The notes under the pieces: model-generated | What the model was told of the DNA's origin: nothing | The model's input: only the letters and a program-made list of their open reading frames with translations | The model's database searches: none | Position numbers and translations under genes: made by a program | Shown: one piece after another, positions 1-6,311 of the stretch | How the letters are laid out: every line of letters begins with the position of its first letter | How positions within the stretch are numbered: position 1 is the stretch's first letter | NCBI GenBank assembly: GCA_028705905.1 | Contig: JAQWCP010000049.1 | Location: 1 to 8,239 of the forward strand | DNA: 8,239 nucleotides | Reading direction: 5' to 3' | Source of the DNA: Oscillospiraceae bacterium | GTDB lineage: Bacteria; Bacillota; Clostridia; Oscillospirales; Oscillospiraceae

Positions 1-206
1 TCTTCTATTTTTGCGTATACTCCGTACTAAAGTTTTGATGAATAGAGAGCCCCCCTTTTCCTGCCGGTTTATTATGAAATATCTTAGTGATTCTCCTCGT
101 GCCAAACGAGTTGTTTAAACCGCGATGTCAATGCTATGGTAAAAAGAGTGATTCAACAGAACGTCATATGATCGTATTTGACGGAGCTGAGGCTACGCTA
201 GCAAAC
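1..206. other. No supported gene, downstream of egsA
   Basis: No coding region with a ribosome binding site is seen on either strand. A plus-strand reading frame opens with GTG at 87, but its distal half lies antisense to the 3' end of egsA and it has no Shine-Dalgarno sequence. A small hairpin (CTCGT at 96-100 with ACGAG at 106-110) is too weak to call a terminator. No convincing terminator for egsA is visible here. Confidence 0.4.
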
Positions 207-1577
207 TTAGTTATTACAAATAACGATGTGCTCAAGTTCGGCTATGACCTCATCAGACAAGGTATCCAGCAGCCCCAGATCCCAAACCATCTGGAGGATG
301 GTATAACGGGCGCGAACCTCCTTGCAGTACAGGAAGGTTTGCCTGAGTAGGTCGTCTTCCACGCCGATTTCGCTGGGTAAGCAGGGGGAATTTAGAGAGC
401 GCAGGATGCCCATAATTTCCTCGGAGGAGGGCAGGCCAGACAACAATGCCATAATCTCGTCCCAGTGAGCCTCTATGGTGTCGATACGAGCTAGGCGGGC
501 GGTAGTCTCGTTCTTCTGAGCCTTGGCTTCCATAGCAATGACGCCCTCTGCGGCGGGGCCGTAGGCTGTATGAATGGCATCCTCCCAGGCAGCTTGGTCA
601 TAAGACTTAGCCGCAACACGGGCAGCATCGAAGTCCACATCAGCCTTCCGTAGTTTCTCCACCAGTTTAAGAATGAGTACGGTGCCTACACCCACCTGAG
701 TGCCGTGAGGTACAGGGCGTTTGCCAGCCTGTTCAAAAATCATTTCCCAGTAGTGGGACATATGGTGTTCACAGCCGGAAGCGGGGCGGGAGTTGCCGTA
801 TAAGCTCATGGCCACACCGGCCAGGACTAGGCCTTCCATGATATTGCCCAGCGTCTCGGGGTCTCGCTCCGTGGCTTTGTCGGCACTGGTCAGCACTTTC
901 TGGACGCAGCTTTCCACTAATTCCACGATGTTGTTGCAATAGTGCTCACCGTTGATGACCTTGGCCAATTTCCAATCACACAGGCAGGTGAACTTGCCTA
1001 ACAGGTCACCTAGACCCGCGGCGATCATACGGTAGGGGGCACCCTTTAGTATCTCGGTGTCGCCAATGATGGCGGTAGGAGTGTGGGCGTCGAACGTGGT
1101 CTTCAGGTGATTGACCTGGATGGCGGCGATGCTGGAGGCAAAGCCGTCCATGGGAGCGGCGGTAGCCACGGTAAAAAAGGGACGGCCCATCTTAAAACTG
1201 AAGTAACGGGTCATGTCGTTGATTGTGCCGGTGCCTACGGCCACCATTAGGTCACAACCCATAGGCATGTTGATGGCTAGCTCACCTAAAGTAGCCTCGT
1301 CAAAACCCAGGTGGGACAGCTGGATGATTTTATGCTGGATACCGGCATCCCTCAGAATTTTTACACATTTCTCGCCAGCGATACCATAAGTGATGGGGTC
1401 GCTAATGAGGTACAGGCTCTTGAAGCCCATCGCCTTGACAAGATTGGGCAAATCATTCAGGGTGTCCTTGCCCATGCGTACAGCCGACAGGGCAGCATAA
1501 TGTTCCTTGCCGCAGTCGCAAGTAAAGCGCTGATCCAGATACGCATTCAATTCCATCGGTTTCTTTGGCATTTTCAT
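207..1577 (-). CDS. egsA: sn-glycerol-1-phosphate dehydrogenase (AraM/EgsA family)
   Basis: The product reduces dihydroxyacetone phosphate to sn-glycerol-1-phosphate with NAD(P)H, in the cytoplasm. It belongs to the iron-containing alcohol dehydrogenase superfamily. In Bacillus this activity feeds heptaprenylglyceryl phosphate synthesis. Numbering from the chosen start (456 aa): a CDCGKEH segment near residues 20-26, the nucleotide-binding GTGTINDMTRYFS at 115-127, ATAAPMDGFASS near 139-149, and metal ligands Asp191 (GLGDLLGK), His271 (GCEHHMSHYWE) and His291 (PVPHGTQ). All expected metal ligands are present and the length fits bacterial AraM proteins. The start is ATG at 1577 because AGGAGG at 1586-1591 lies 8 bases before it; an ATG at 1595 lies upstream of that site and is unlikely to be used. 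The gene is GC-richer than the DNA around it. A LacI-type regulator lies upstream on the same strand behind its own terminator, so egsA probably has its own promoter and operators at 1757-1971. Confidence 0.95.
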   Translation of the reverse strand: MKMPKKPMELNAYLDQRFTCDCGKEHYAALSAVRMGKDTLNDLPNLVKAMGFKSLYLISDPITYGIAGEKCVKILRDAGIQHKIIQLSHLGFDEATLGELAINMPMGCDLMVAVGTGTINDMTRYFSFKMGRPFFTVATAAPMDGFASSIAAIQVNHLKTTFDAHTPTAIIGDTEILKGAPYRMIAAGLGDLLGKFTCLCDWKLAKVINGEHYCNNIVELVESCVQKVLTSADKATERDPETLGNIMEGLVLAGVAMSLYGNSRPASGCEHHMSHYWEMIFEQAGKRPVPHGTQVGVGTVLILKLVEKLRKADVDFDAARVAAKSYDQAAWEDAIHTAYGPAAEGVIAMEAKAQKNETTARLARIDTIEAHWDEIMALLSGLPSSEEIMGILRSLNSPCLPSEIGVEDDLLRQTFLYCKEVRARYTILQMVWDLGLLDTLSDEVIAELEHIVICNN

Positions 1578-1756
1578 ATCATTAGCCTCCTGCATAATGG
1601 CTGTGTTCCAATAGAGTCAGTATGAATATAGATTGCAGTATAAAATTGACGCAATCTTCCAACCTTACATAGTTTTTCGCTAATGCTAACGCAGATTTGA
1701 GGTGCACTTAATTCAGTTAAGTATGAGTGCCATAAATGCTTATATTTTCTTTATCA

Positions 1757-1785
1757 ATGATAGCTTTTTGGTAAAAGCTATGCAA
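1757..1785 (-). promoter_or_regulatory. Candidate egsA promoter with a palindrome in its spacer
   Basis: Read on the minus strand, a -35-like TTGCAT (1780-1785) and a -10-like TATCAT (1757-1762) are 17 bases apart. The spacer is almost entirely a perfect inverted repeat, TAGCTTTT (1761-1768) and AAAAGCTA (1773-1780), with a 4-base centre. Neither strand has a T-run suited to a terminator, so an operator is the better reading. The -35 match is modest (3/6), the -10 match good (5/6). The start codon of egsA is about 180 bases downstream. Confidence 0.4.
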
Positions 1786-1838
1786 ACGTAATTTTTAAGA
1801 CGCTGTTTTTGCATTATTTCGTACAAATAAGTAAAATG

Positions 1839-1859
1839 TTTAGTAAATAATTTACTGAA
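1839..1859. promoter_or_regulatory. Palindromic operator candidate O1 (LacI-type size)
   Basis: A perfect 15-bp palindrome AGTAAATAATTTACT lies at 1842-1856. It extends to 21 bp (1839-1859) with one mismatched pair. Its first 16 bases from 1839 recur exactly at 1953-1968. The size and symmetry fit a LacI-family dimer. The neighbouring regulator gene at 2066-3175 is the obvious candidate protein, which is inference. Confidence 0.5.
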
Positions 1860-1921
1860 TAATTCTGACATTCAAAATTTTGAAAATTGTCGCGTCTTTT
1901 TTCTATTTCTATCTTTTTTTT

Positions 1922-1949
1922 AATATAAATACTGTGCTAGAAATGTAAA
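1922..1949 (-). promoter_or_regulatory. Candidate distal egsA promoter
   Basis: On the minus strand, TTTACA (1944-1949) and TATATT (1922-1927) are separated by 16 bases. The operator-like repeat O2 sits directly upstream of this -35, and O1 lies roughly 70 bases downstream of the expected start of transcription. Such flanking would suit repression by looping. AT-rich sequence makes chance matches likely. Confidence 0.35.
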
Positions 1950-1952
1950 TAG

Positions 1953-1971
1953 TTTAGTAAATAATTTATTA
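1953..1971. promoter_or_regulatory. Operator candidate O2, repeat of O1
   Basis: TTTAGTAAATAATTTA at 1953-1968 is identical to 1839-1854. The symmetry is slightly degraded: AGTAAAT (1956-1962) faces ATTTATT (1964-1970) around a central A at 1963, where O1 has ATTTACT. The centres of O1 (1849) and O2 (1963) are 114 bp apart, close to eleven helical turns. Confidence 0.5.
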
Positions 1972-2012
1972 GGGAGCCTAATTTTATAAAACTTTCTCTG
2001 TTTTGCACATAT

Positions 2013-2050
2013 AAAAAGCCGGGAAACAGTGCAATGTTCCTCGGCTTTTT
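2013..2050 (-). terminator. Rho-independent terminator of the LacI-family gene
   Basis: A 16-bp stem (2013-2028 with 2035-2050, one G-T pair and one A-C mismatch) has a 6-base loop. AAAAAGCCG faces CGGCTTTTT, so on the minus strand the stem runs into GGCTTTTTATAT. It starts 15 bases after the regulator's TAG stop at 2066-2068. The A/T flanks make it potentially bidirectional, but no plus-strand gene feeds it. Confidence 0.85.
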
Positions 2051-2065
2051 ATTAATAATTAATCG

Positions 2066-3175
2066 CTAATCGTTTTTTAATTGAGTTGAATTCTTTTTCT
2101 CCCTGGGGCCTGTGCTCTTTCGGATAATGAGTTTTGGGAAATACTCTACACGGGTAATTCCGTCCGGACTATCTTCAAGCTCAGAAAGATGATTTCCGCC
2201 CTCAATCTTGCGAACCAAAATGTCCACAGCCTCTCGGCCTGACTGCCTTGCATAGCTTTCTACTGAAGTCAATGAAATCCCCTTGTATTTTGAGACGCTT
2301 GTGTTGTCACAACCACATACCGAATAATCATCAGGAATTCGCTTCCCCGCATCGATGATCGCATCCATAACACCAATGGCTATCATGTCATTGACCGCAA
2401 CGAACGCCGTCACATCTTCATTGCGTTCAATCAACCGTTTGGCCATCAAATAGCCTAGCTCATATCCTTCAGGTACAACTTTTGCCTCCGCCAATTCCAG
2501 TTCAGGTGAGCAGGCCATTACGCTTTGAATCGGATTGAGATCGTGGGCCTTGTATACTGATCGTAACCCTTCTAACCGGCGAATCCGGGTTACCTGTTTT
2601 GTCTCGAAGGTGGATGTGATAAAAGCTATTCGCTCATGACCAAGTTTAATCAGATATTCACCGATGATAGTTCCCACACGGAAACCGTCCAACTCAAGAA
2701 TATCTGCGTTATTATGTACGCCTTTGTCGTAGATATGGATGACAGGCTTTGACCACCCCACCTGTTGCAACAACATATTATTTTCCGTCGGGTAGAGGAA
2801 AAACACACCCGCAAAAGGAAATTGGCTGCAAATCTGTATAATGCGGGTTTCCTGCGGTATCTCACGGAATGTGTCAAACGCTAACAAGGAGTAACCTAAC
2901 TCCTTAGCTCTGCGCTGCATTGCCTCCACCATATGTACATAGTATAAATTTGAAAGTGTTGGGGTAATGGCAACCAATACTTTATCGTCAAGTGCCGCTG
3001 ATTTGAAGGCGCCATTTCGAACATAGCCCAACTCATTACAGGCATCTATAACGCGGCGACAGGTCCTCTCAGGAAACTTACTACTGCTTTTCCCGTTCAG
3101 AATCATTGATACTGTGGCAGCAGAAACGCCCGCACGCTTTGCCACATCTTTGGCAGTAACTCTTACTTTTTTAAT
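2066..3175 (-). CDS. LacI-family transcriptional regulator
   Basis: This is a DNA-binding repressor or activator that responds to a sugar-like ligand; the ligand is not evident. From the proposed start (369 aa) the first ~50 residues are the LacI helix-turn-helix and hinge (VTAKDVAKRAGVSAATVSMILNGK), followed by a periplasmic-binding-protein-like type 1 core, with FVAVNDMIAIGVMDAI and DDYSVCGCDNTSVSKY late in the core. The start is unusual. The family-typical start position is an ATT codon at 3173-3175, preceded by AAGGTGG at 3184-3190 with an 8-base gap, so this may be a rare AUU start or a changed ATG. Otherwise translation begins at an in-frame GTG (3298) or ATG (3286), adding up to 41 residues that look nothing like LacI proteins. 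In-frame GTGs at 3187 and 3184 overlap the Shine-Dalgarno itself. The gene ends at a terminator and probably acts on the operator repeats at 1839-1971 in front of egsA (inference). Confidence 0.88.
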   Translation of the reverse strand: MKKVRVTAKDVAKRAGVSAATVSMILNGKSSSKFPERTCRRVIDACNELGYVRNGAFKSAALDDKVLVAITPTLSNLYYVHMVEAMQRRAKELGYSLLAFDTFREIPQETRIIQICSQFPFAGVFFLYPTENNMLLQQVGWSKPVIHIYDKGVHNNADILELDGFRVGTIIGEYLIKLGHERIAFITSTFETKQVTRIRRLEGLRSVYKAHDLNPIQSVMACSPELELAEAKVVPEGYELGYLMAKRLIERNEDVTAFVAVNDMIAIGVMDAIIDAGKRIPDDYSVCGCDNTSVSKYKGISLTSVESYARQSGREAVDILVRKIEGGNHLSELEDSPDGITRVEYFPKLIIRKSTGPREKKNSTQLKND

Positions 3176-3199
3176 AGCACCCACCACCTTATATTTTTG

Positions 3200-3205
3200 A
3201 TTATA
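3200..3205 (-). promoter_or_regulatory. Possible -10 element of the LacI-family gene
   Basis: A perfect TATAAT lies on the minus strand. It would put the transcript start near 3193, just ahead of the AAGGTGG ribosome site at 3184-3190. No good -35 is found 17 bases upstream (TTTTAT only). If it is real, it rules out the longer upstream starts and supports initiation at or near 3175. Confidence 0.3.
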
Positions 3206-3453
3206 TCGCAAATTCAAGGAAAATAAAACCCCAAAACGCAGCTTTGAACGGCACCTCATCTTTTGCTTAATTAGTTTAGAAAACATATGCCCCCACACCC
3301 CCTCGCTTGTGTGTGGCGTGGGGTTTAGAAAGTTTTCGAGTTATCAAAATAATAGGGCGGTATTGCGGTGATAAGACCCCAAGAGAGAGCCTATCCGAAC
3401 TAAATCGAGTTGATAGGATGCTAAATGCTAATTTAGTGGGCTAAGAGCAGCTG

Positions 3454-3488
3454 CAAAAAAATATCAGCCGGAGGGTTATCCTCCGGCT
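3454..3488 (-). terminator. Rho-independent terminator of the secreted-protein gene
   Basis: A perfect 9-bp GC-rich stem, AGCCGGAGG at 3466-3474 with CCTCCGGCT at 3480-3488, has a 5-base loop. On the minus strand it is followed by a run of seven T (3455-3461) after GATA. It begins 15 bases after the stop of the gene at 3504-4463. The rest of the 3299-3503 interval shows no gene; it holds a G/C-rich inverted repeat (CCCCAC at 3291-3296, GTGGGG at 3318-3323) upstream of the regulator. Confidence 0.9.
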
Positions 3489-3503
3489 GGCGGGTAAAGA
3501 AGC

Positions 3504-4463
3504 TTATTTCTTTTTAAAAACGGCGTTGATGCTTCTGGGGCCGTAAATGGCGTCAAAAGTGAAGGTGGCGGTATCACCACAATTGATACTATTGGGAACA
3601 GCTTTTCCATCCACCTGAATGTAGTAGATGGTGTAGCCTTCGTTTGCGGTGACGGTGTATTTTTGGCTTATACTACCGGGTCTGAAGATTTTTTGACCTG
3701 GTTCGGTTATGCTACCGCCCTCGCCTGCGGTGGCGGTAATGGGAAGATAAAGCAGATTTTTGTGGGATTTAGTCCTTTTGCCGCCACTGCTAAAGGTGGG
3801 GGGGATGATATAAGTGATATTGTAGGCTTTTTCGAAATTGGCTTGTATAGACGCAGTAAGTTCCTCGTCAGTTTTTGGCCAGGCGTCGTTCCACTTTGGA
3901 GCACAAGGGCTGTTGGCTTCGGAGGTGGCAAATACGAAAGGGTAAACTGGAATAACGTCATTTTCATCAGGTGCGCCGACAAGCAAGTACAACGAATTGG
4001 CGCCGGTTTTAATAGGGTTTACTGGTGTGGTGTAACCAACGATTTTTGAATCTTTTTGTAGAGAATACTTCACCTTATGCACCGTATCCCCACCCACTAT
4101 ACTAGGAGCTAAAAATTCCCATCCGTCCCCGTCATTTTTCAGTATAGCTATATGCTTGTCCTTCTGGGTATCATCAAAAGCCACCGCCCAGTAAGATGTC
4201 CCTGAACGACCGTTATACGCAAAAGCCGGTAGACCATTTAAAGTGGAAGGGGTCAACATATCCGTTATTGGTTCACCAGACGACGAATAAAAGTAAATGC
4301 CATCATTACAAATGTAGTCCCAATTAAAAACTTCTGCTTTGCCCTCCATTGTTCCGGTTAGTAGCTTTGACAAATCGGCGGGATTAGTTGCTGCAAATGC
4401 AGCAGTTGGAAGCGCAAGGAGAATAAGGGCAATTGCAAGTGTGAGAGACAATAGTTTTTTCAT
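3504..4463 (-). CDS. Secreted protein with a C-terminal InlB-B-like repeat domain
   Basis: The function is unknown. From the ATG at 4463 the product has 319 residues. Residues 1-24 form a classic signal peptide: two lysines, a long Leu/Ala/Ile core, and cleavage after AFA. The middle (about 25-240) is not recognised; it is rich in aromatic residues and glycine, with no membrane span. Residues ~241-319 (ITATAGEGGSITEPGQ through SINAVFKKK) match the divergent InlB B-repeat pattern seen in cell-surface proteins of Firmicutes, with the GEGGSI opening, TVTANEGYTIYYIQVDG core and final INAVF strand. Only one repeat is present, and no LPXTG or other wall anchor follows, so the protein is probably released or held non-covalently. 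The start is set by AAAGGAAG (4471-4478), 7 bases before ATG 4463. An in-frame ATG at 4481 overlaps that site. It is a single-gene unit with its own terminator and a candidate promoter at 4624-4653. Confidence 0.82.
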   Translation of the reverse strand: MKKLLSLTLAIALILLALPTAAFAATNPADLSKLLTGTMEGKAEVFNWDYICNDGIYFYSSSGEPITDMLTPSTLNGLPAFAYNGRSGTSYWAVAFDDTQKDKHIAILKNDGDGWEFLAPSIVGGDTVHKVKYSLQKDSKIVGYTTPVNPIKTGANSLYLLVGAPDENDVIPVYPFVFATSEANSPCAPKWNDAWPKTDEELTASIQANFEKAYNITYIIPPTFSSGGKRTKSHKNLLYLPITATAGEGGSITEPGQKIFRPGSISQKYTVTANEGYTIYYIQVDGKAVPNSINCGDTATFTFDAIYGPRSINAVFKKK

Positions 4464-4623
4464 TCTAAGACTTCCTTTCATTATTAAAATATCGTTAATA
4501 GCTCTTTGGCTTTTAGTATTTAATGATTGCTAATTTCTCCGCTTGTTAAACTTATAGAGAAAAAACGCATAAGGTAAGTTCCGAGACATAGAATGCTTTT
4601 CACTGCATGAACATAGGGCGAAA

Positions 4624-4653
4624 ATTATACCTACTTTATTAACCCTAAGGCAA
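4624..4653 (-). promoter_or_regulatory. Candidate promoter of the secreted-protein gene
   Basis: On the minus strand, TTGCCT (4648-4653, 4/6 match) and a perfect TATAAT (4624-4629) are 18 bases apart. Transcription would begin near 4617 and leave a leader of about 150 bases before the ATG at 4463. No known leader element was recognised in that stretch. Confidence 0.45.
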
Positions 4654-4724
4654 TCTGTTAGAAAATGTTGTCATAAACCTGTGCGTGATAGATTTTTATT
4701 TATGGAATTGGCTTACCTGCCTGG

Positions 4725-4988
4725 CTACTTGGTGCGGTCAACGGTCAGCAGATCCATAAAGGTAGCGGCTGAAATCTCCAGAATCTCACTGCCGCCCCGA
4801 TAAAATATCAAGCGGTATCCATCTGTCGCCACACTTCGGAATACATCTTGGTTGCGCAGTAACCCAAACTGCACCGATGACAGCCGCCTGTGCATATCTA
4901 AGCAAACCGTGCTGCCAGATTCCATTTCTATTTGAAGACAGCCGTCTTTCATGGGCGTTACTGCGCGAAAGATTCTACTGCTTTGCAT
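4725..4988 (-). CDS. DUF2442-like small protein
   Basis: This 87-residue cytoplasmic protein resembles the DUF2442 fold: a short strand pair (FRAVTPMKDGCLQIEMESG), a central segment ending in DVFRSVATDGYRLIF, and a final acidic helix before VDRTK. The length fits that family, whose members have no firm function. The resemblance is by pattern only and moderately secure. The start at 4988 is well supported: AAAGGAGA ends 6 bases before ATG. The frame stays open to 5123, but those extra residues lie beyond the ribosome site and do not look like protein. No terminator is clear downstream. The next gene on the strand starts 262 bases further on, so this gene is probably transcribed alone or from upstream with the 5237-5395 ORF. 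Confidence 0.7.
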   Translation of the reverse strand: MQSSRIFRAVTPMKDGCLQIEMESGSTVCLDMHRRLSSVQFGLLRNQDVFRSVATDGYRLIFYRGGSEILEISAATFMDLLTVDRTK

Positions 4989-5047
4989 GAAAAGTCTCCT
5001 TTCCAATTTGAATAGTGGTATAGCGGCATGGAAATTTCCAACATTGT

Positions 5048-5142
5048 GGGTATTTATTTTTAAAAAATAAAAACACCGTACAATAAGTGTACGACGTCTC
5101 TTTAGCGAAAGGATATCCCCCATCGGGTATTTATTTTTTAAA
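5048..5142. repeat. Short direct repeats flanking a small hairpin
   Basis: GGGTATTTATTTTT occurs at 5048-5061 and again at 5125-5138, each followed by A/T-rich sequence, a 77-base period. Between them CGTACA (5077-5082) and TGTACG (5088-5093) form a 6-bp stem with a 5-base loop. On the minus strand this runs into GTGTTTTTATTTTTT, so it may be a weak terminator for the 52-residue ORF upstream. The repeat could be a regulatory site or chance in AT-rich DNA. Confidence 0.35.
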
Positions 5143-5236
5143 TTCTCCTGCGCCCCTTAAATCTTTAAGCTATATATGCTGCACAGTATATCTTAAGATG
5201 GTTTTAAGTTTTTCTGGAGCTACTTTTGGTTGCTTA

Positions 5237-5395
5237 TTACTTCAGTAGAGAAACCGTATCTAACAACAACGATACACCATCCATGCTATTACTCTGCTCG
5301 TCACTCTGACGCGTAATGTAATCAAGATAATTTTCGGAAACTCGCTGATCGATTTCCAAAGTTTGGGCTAGTGTATCATTTGTAATTTCTTCCAT
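5237..5395 (-). CDS. Small acidic protein, unrecognised (52 aa)
   Basis: A 52-codon ORF runs from ATG at 5395 to TAA at 5237-5239. The product begins MEEITNDTLAQTLEIDQRVS and ends in VSLLLDTVSLLK. It is acidic, lacks a signal peptide, and looks like two helices with a leucine-rich second one. AAAGGG lies about 7 bases before the ATG, a fair ribosome site. The composition is protein-like rather than AT-noise, which is the main reason to call it. It diverges from the zinc-ribbon/toxin gene at 5471 with only 75 bases between start codons, and that gap holds a perfect palindrome (5423-5440). It may be a regulator or accessory of the toxin operon or an unrelated small gene; nothing in the sequence identifies a function. 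Confidence 0.5.
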   Translation of the reverse strand: MEEITNDTLAQTLEIDQRVSENYLDYITRQSDEQSNSMDGVSLLLDTVSLLK

Positions 5396-5422
5396 TGTTT
5401 TTGCCCTTTCTATAGTATTATT

Positions 5423-5440
5423 TACTAAAATGTTTTAGTA
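5423..5440. promoter_or_regulatory. Perfect 18-bp palindrome in a divergent promoter region
   Basis: TACTAAAA (5423-5430) and TTTTAGTA (5433-5440) are perfect inverted arms around TG. It sits between two divergently read genes. On the minus strand it fills the spacer between a TTCAAA (5441-5446) and a TAAATA (5419-5424), a weak promoter. A plus-strand promoter for the 5471 gene must overlap or abut it. An operator controlling one or both genes is likely, with the binding protein unknown. Confidence 0.5.
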
Positions 5441-5470
5441 TTTGAATAGTAGATTTGAAAGGAGAAAACT

Positions 5471-5743
5471 ATGTTAAAAGTAGTATTTCTGGGTTTGGAT
5501 CTGCATCCTCTTAAAAATTTAATTAAGCCCGCCGGTCTTTTAAAGAATGAACGTGTTTATGGCTACTCTGCAGTAACCGATTTTATTGCTTCAATTGGTG
5601 AAGAAAACTTAGTTTCTACAAGTTATTTCACAAGATCTGACAATGTTGTTACGTGCGCAATTACATACCATGATAATGCACTTATAATATGTCCTCATTG
5701 TTCACGGGAACTAACCAATGCGTTTACGTTCTGCCCTCATTGA
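5471..5743 (+). CDS. Zinc-ribbon N-terminal part of a frameshifted toxin gene
   Basis: This encodes 90 residues from a well-supported ATG (AAAGGAG at 5458-5464, 6-base gap). Residues 1-70 are an unrecognised domain without membrane segments. Residues 74-90 are a zinc ribbon, CPHC, ten residues, then CPH, where a fourth Cys is expected but TGA stops the frame. Restoring one base after position 5742 turns TGA into a Cys codon and continues directly into the toxin frame (AAC ATA ATC), giving one protein of about 275 residues. So this is best seen as the 5' half of a single zinc-ribbon/Ntox44 gene broken by a one-base deletion. Alternatives are a real short protein, translational coupling into the next frame (the TGA overlaps a TTG at 5740), or a sequencing error. 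No slippery heptamer is visible. Confidence 0.7.
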   Translation: MLKVVFLGLDLHPLKNLIKPAGLLKNERVYGYSAVTDFIASIGEENLVSTSYFTRSDNVVTCAITYHDNALIICPHCSRELTNAFTFCPH

Positions 5744-6297
5744 ACATAATCTCACCAAATTATCGTAAGAACATATTGGGGGCGGCAAAAGAATTAGACC
5801 GTTTTTTACATACGAACTTGCATGGAAGAATCCCGAAGTATTTTAAAGAAATTCCGATTGAGGATATTACCGACCGGCTTCATAAGCTGATGGCATCTAC
5901 TGATGCGACTTATGCCGCCTATACACAAGCTCCCGTCTATCAAAATGCTCTCGGCACAACTGTGACTATCGAAAATAGCCCCGTGACCAAATTGAAAAAA
6001 TTTATTGCTAGCGTCAAAGATGAAAGTCCAACTGATATAAAACGCTCGCCTGAATGGGATAGTAAATGGTATATTTACGAAGGGGATATTGTTAAAAAAG
6101 ACGCGACGGGAAATATCCTTTTCGGCTATGTGGGGAAGGTTTTTGGTTATGACGATGAGTTTCTCTGCTTAGGGGCGGGCCTATACCAGATTTGGACCGG
6201 CCCGTGGCGTTTAGACTATGCAACAAGCTATGGCGACGATCCCTATGATACCAAGATGATTAGAAAAGGCATTGCCTATTATAATAAAACACATTAG
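5740..6297 (+). CDS. Polymorphic toxin type 44 (Ntox44-like) domain, 3' part of the split gene
   Basis: The frame encodes 185 residues from the TTG that overlaps the preceding TGA stop. The open frame extends upstream to an ATG at 5689, but neither start has a ribosome site, which supports a frameshifted gene rather than an independent one. Residues ~1-100 are helical and unrecognised. Residues ~103-185 carry the Ntox44 pattern: EWDSK (105-109), DATGN, FGYVGK, GAGLYQI, DDPYD and MIRKGI.YY close to the end. Ntox44 domains occur at the C-termini of polymorphic toxins and have been predicted to be nucleases; the exact activity is not certain. There is no secretion domain here, unlike full-size toxins. 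The last 60 residues match the gene at 7501-7875 at 41 of 60 positions. The DUF5412 gene follows 14 bases after the stop, so both are co-transcribed. Confidence 0.75.
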   Translation: MNIISPNYRKNILGAAKELDRFLHTNLHGRIPKYFKEIPIEDITDRLHKLMASTDATYAAYTQAPVYQNALGTTVTIENSPVTKLKKFIASVKDESPTDIKRSPEWDSKWYIYEGDIVKKDATGNILFGYVGKVFGYDDEFLCLGAGLYQIWTGPWRLDYATSYGDDPYDTKMIRKGIAYYNKTH

Positions 6298-6311
6298 AAA
6301 AGGGGATATGT

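Noticed and set aside
87..350. Plus-strand 87-codon frame
   Set aside because: It has no ribosome site, and most of it is antisense to the conserved C-terminus of egsA.
3663..4049. Overlapping frames on both strands inside the secreted-protein gene
   Set aside because: They lack ribosome sites and overlap a well-supported gene with signal peptide and repeat domain.
5741..5743. TGA as selenocysteine or recoded Cys/Trp
   Set aside because: Reading TGA as an amino acid gives only one more codon before TAA; the frameshift explanation restores a long homologous frame. Other genes here use TGA as a normal stop.
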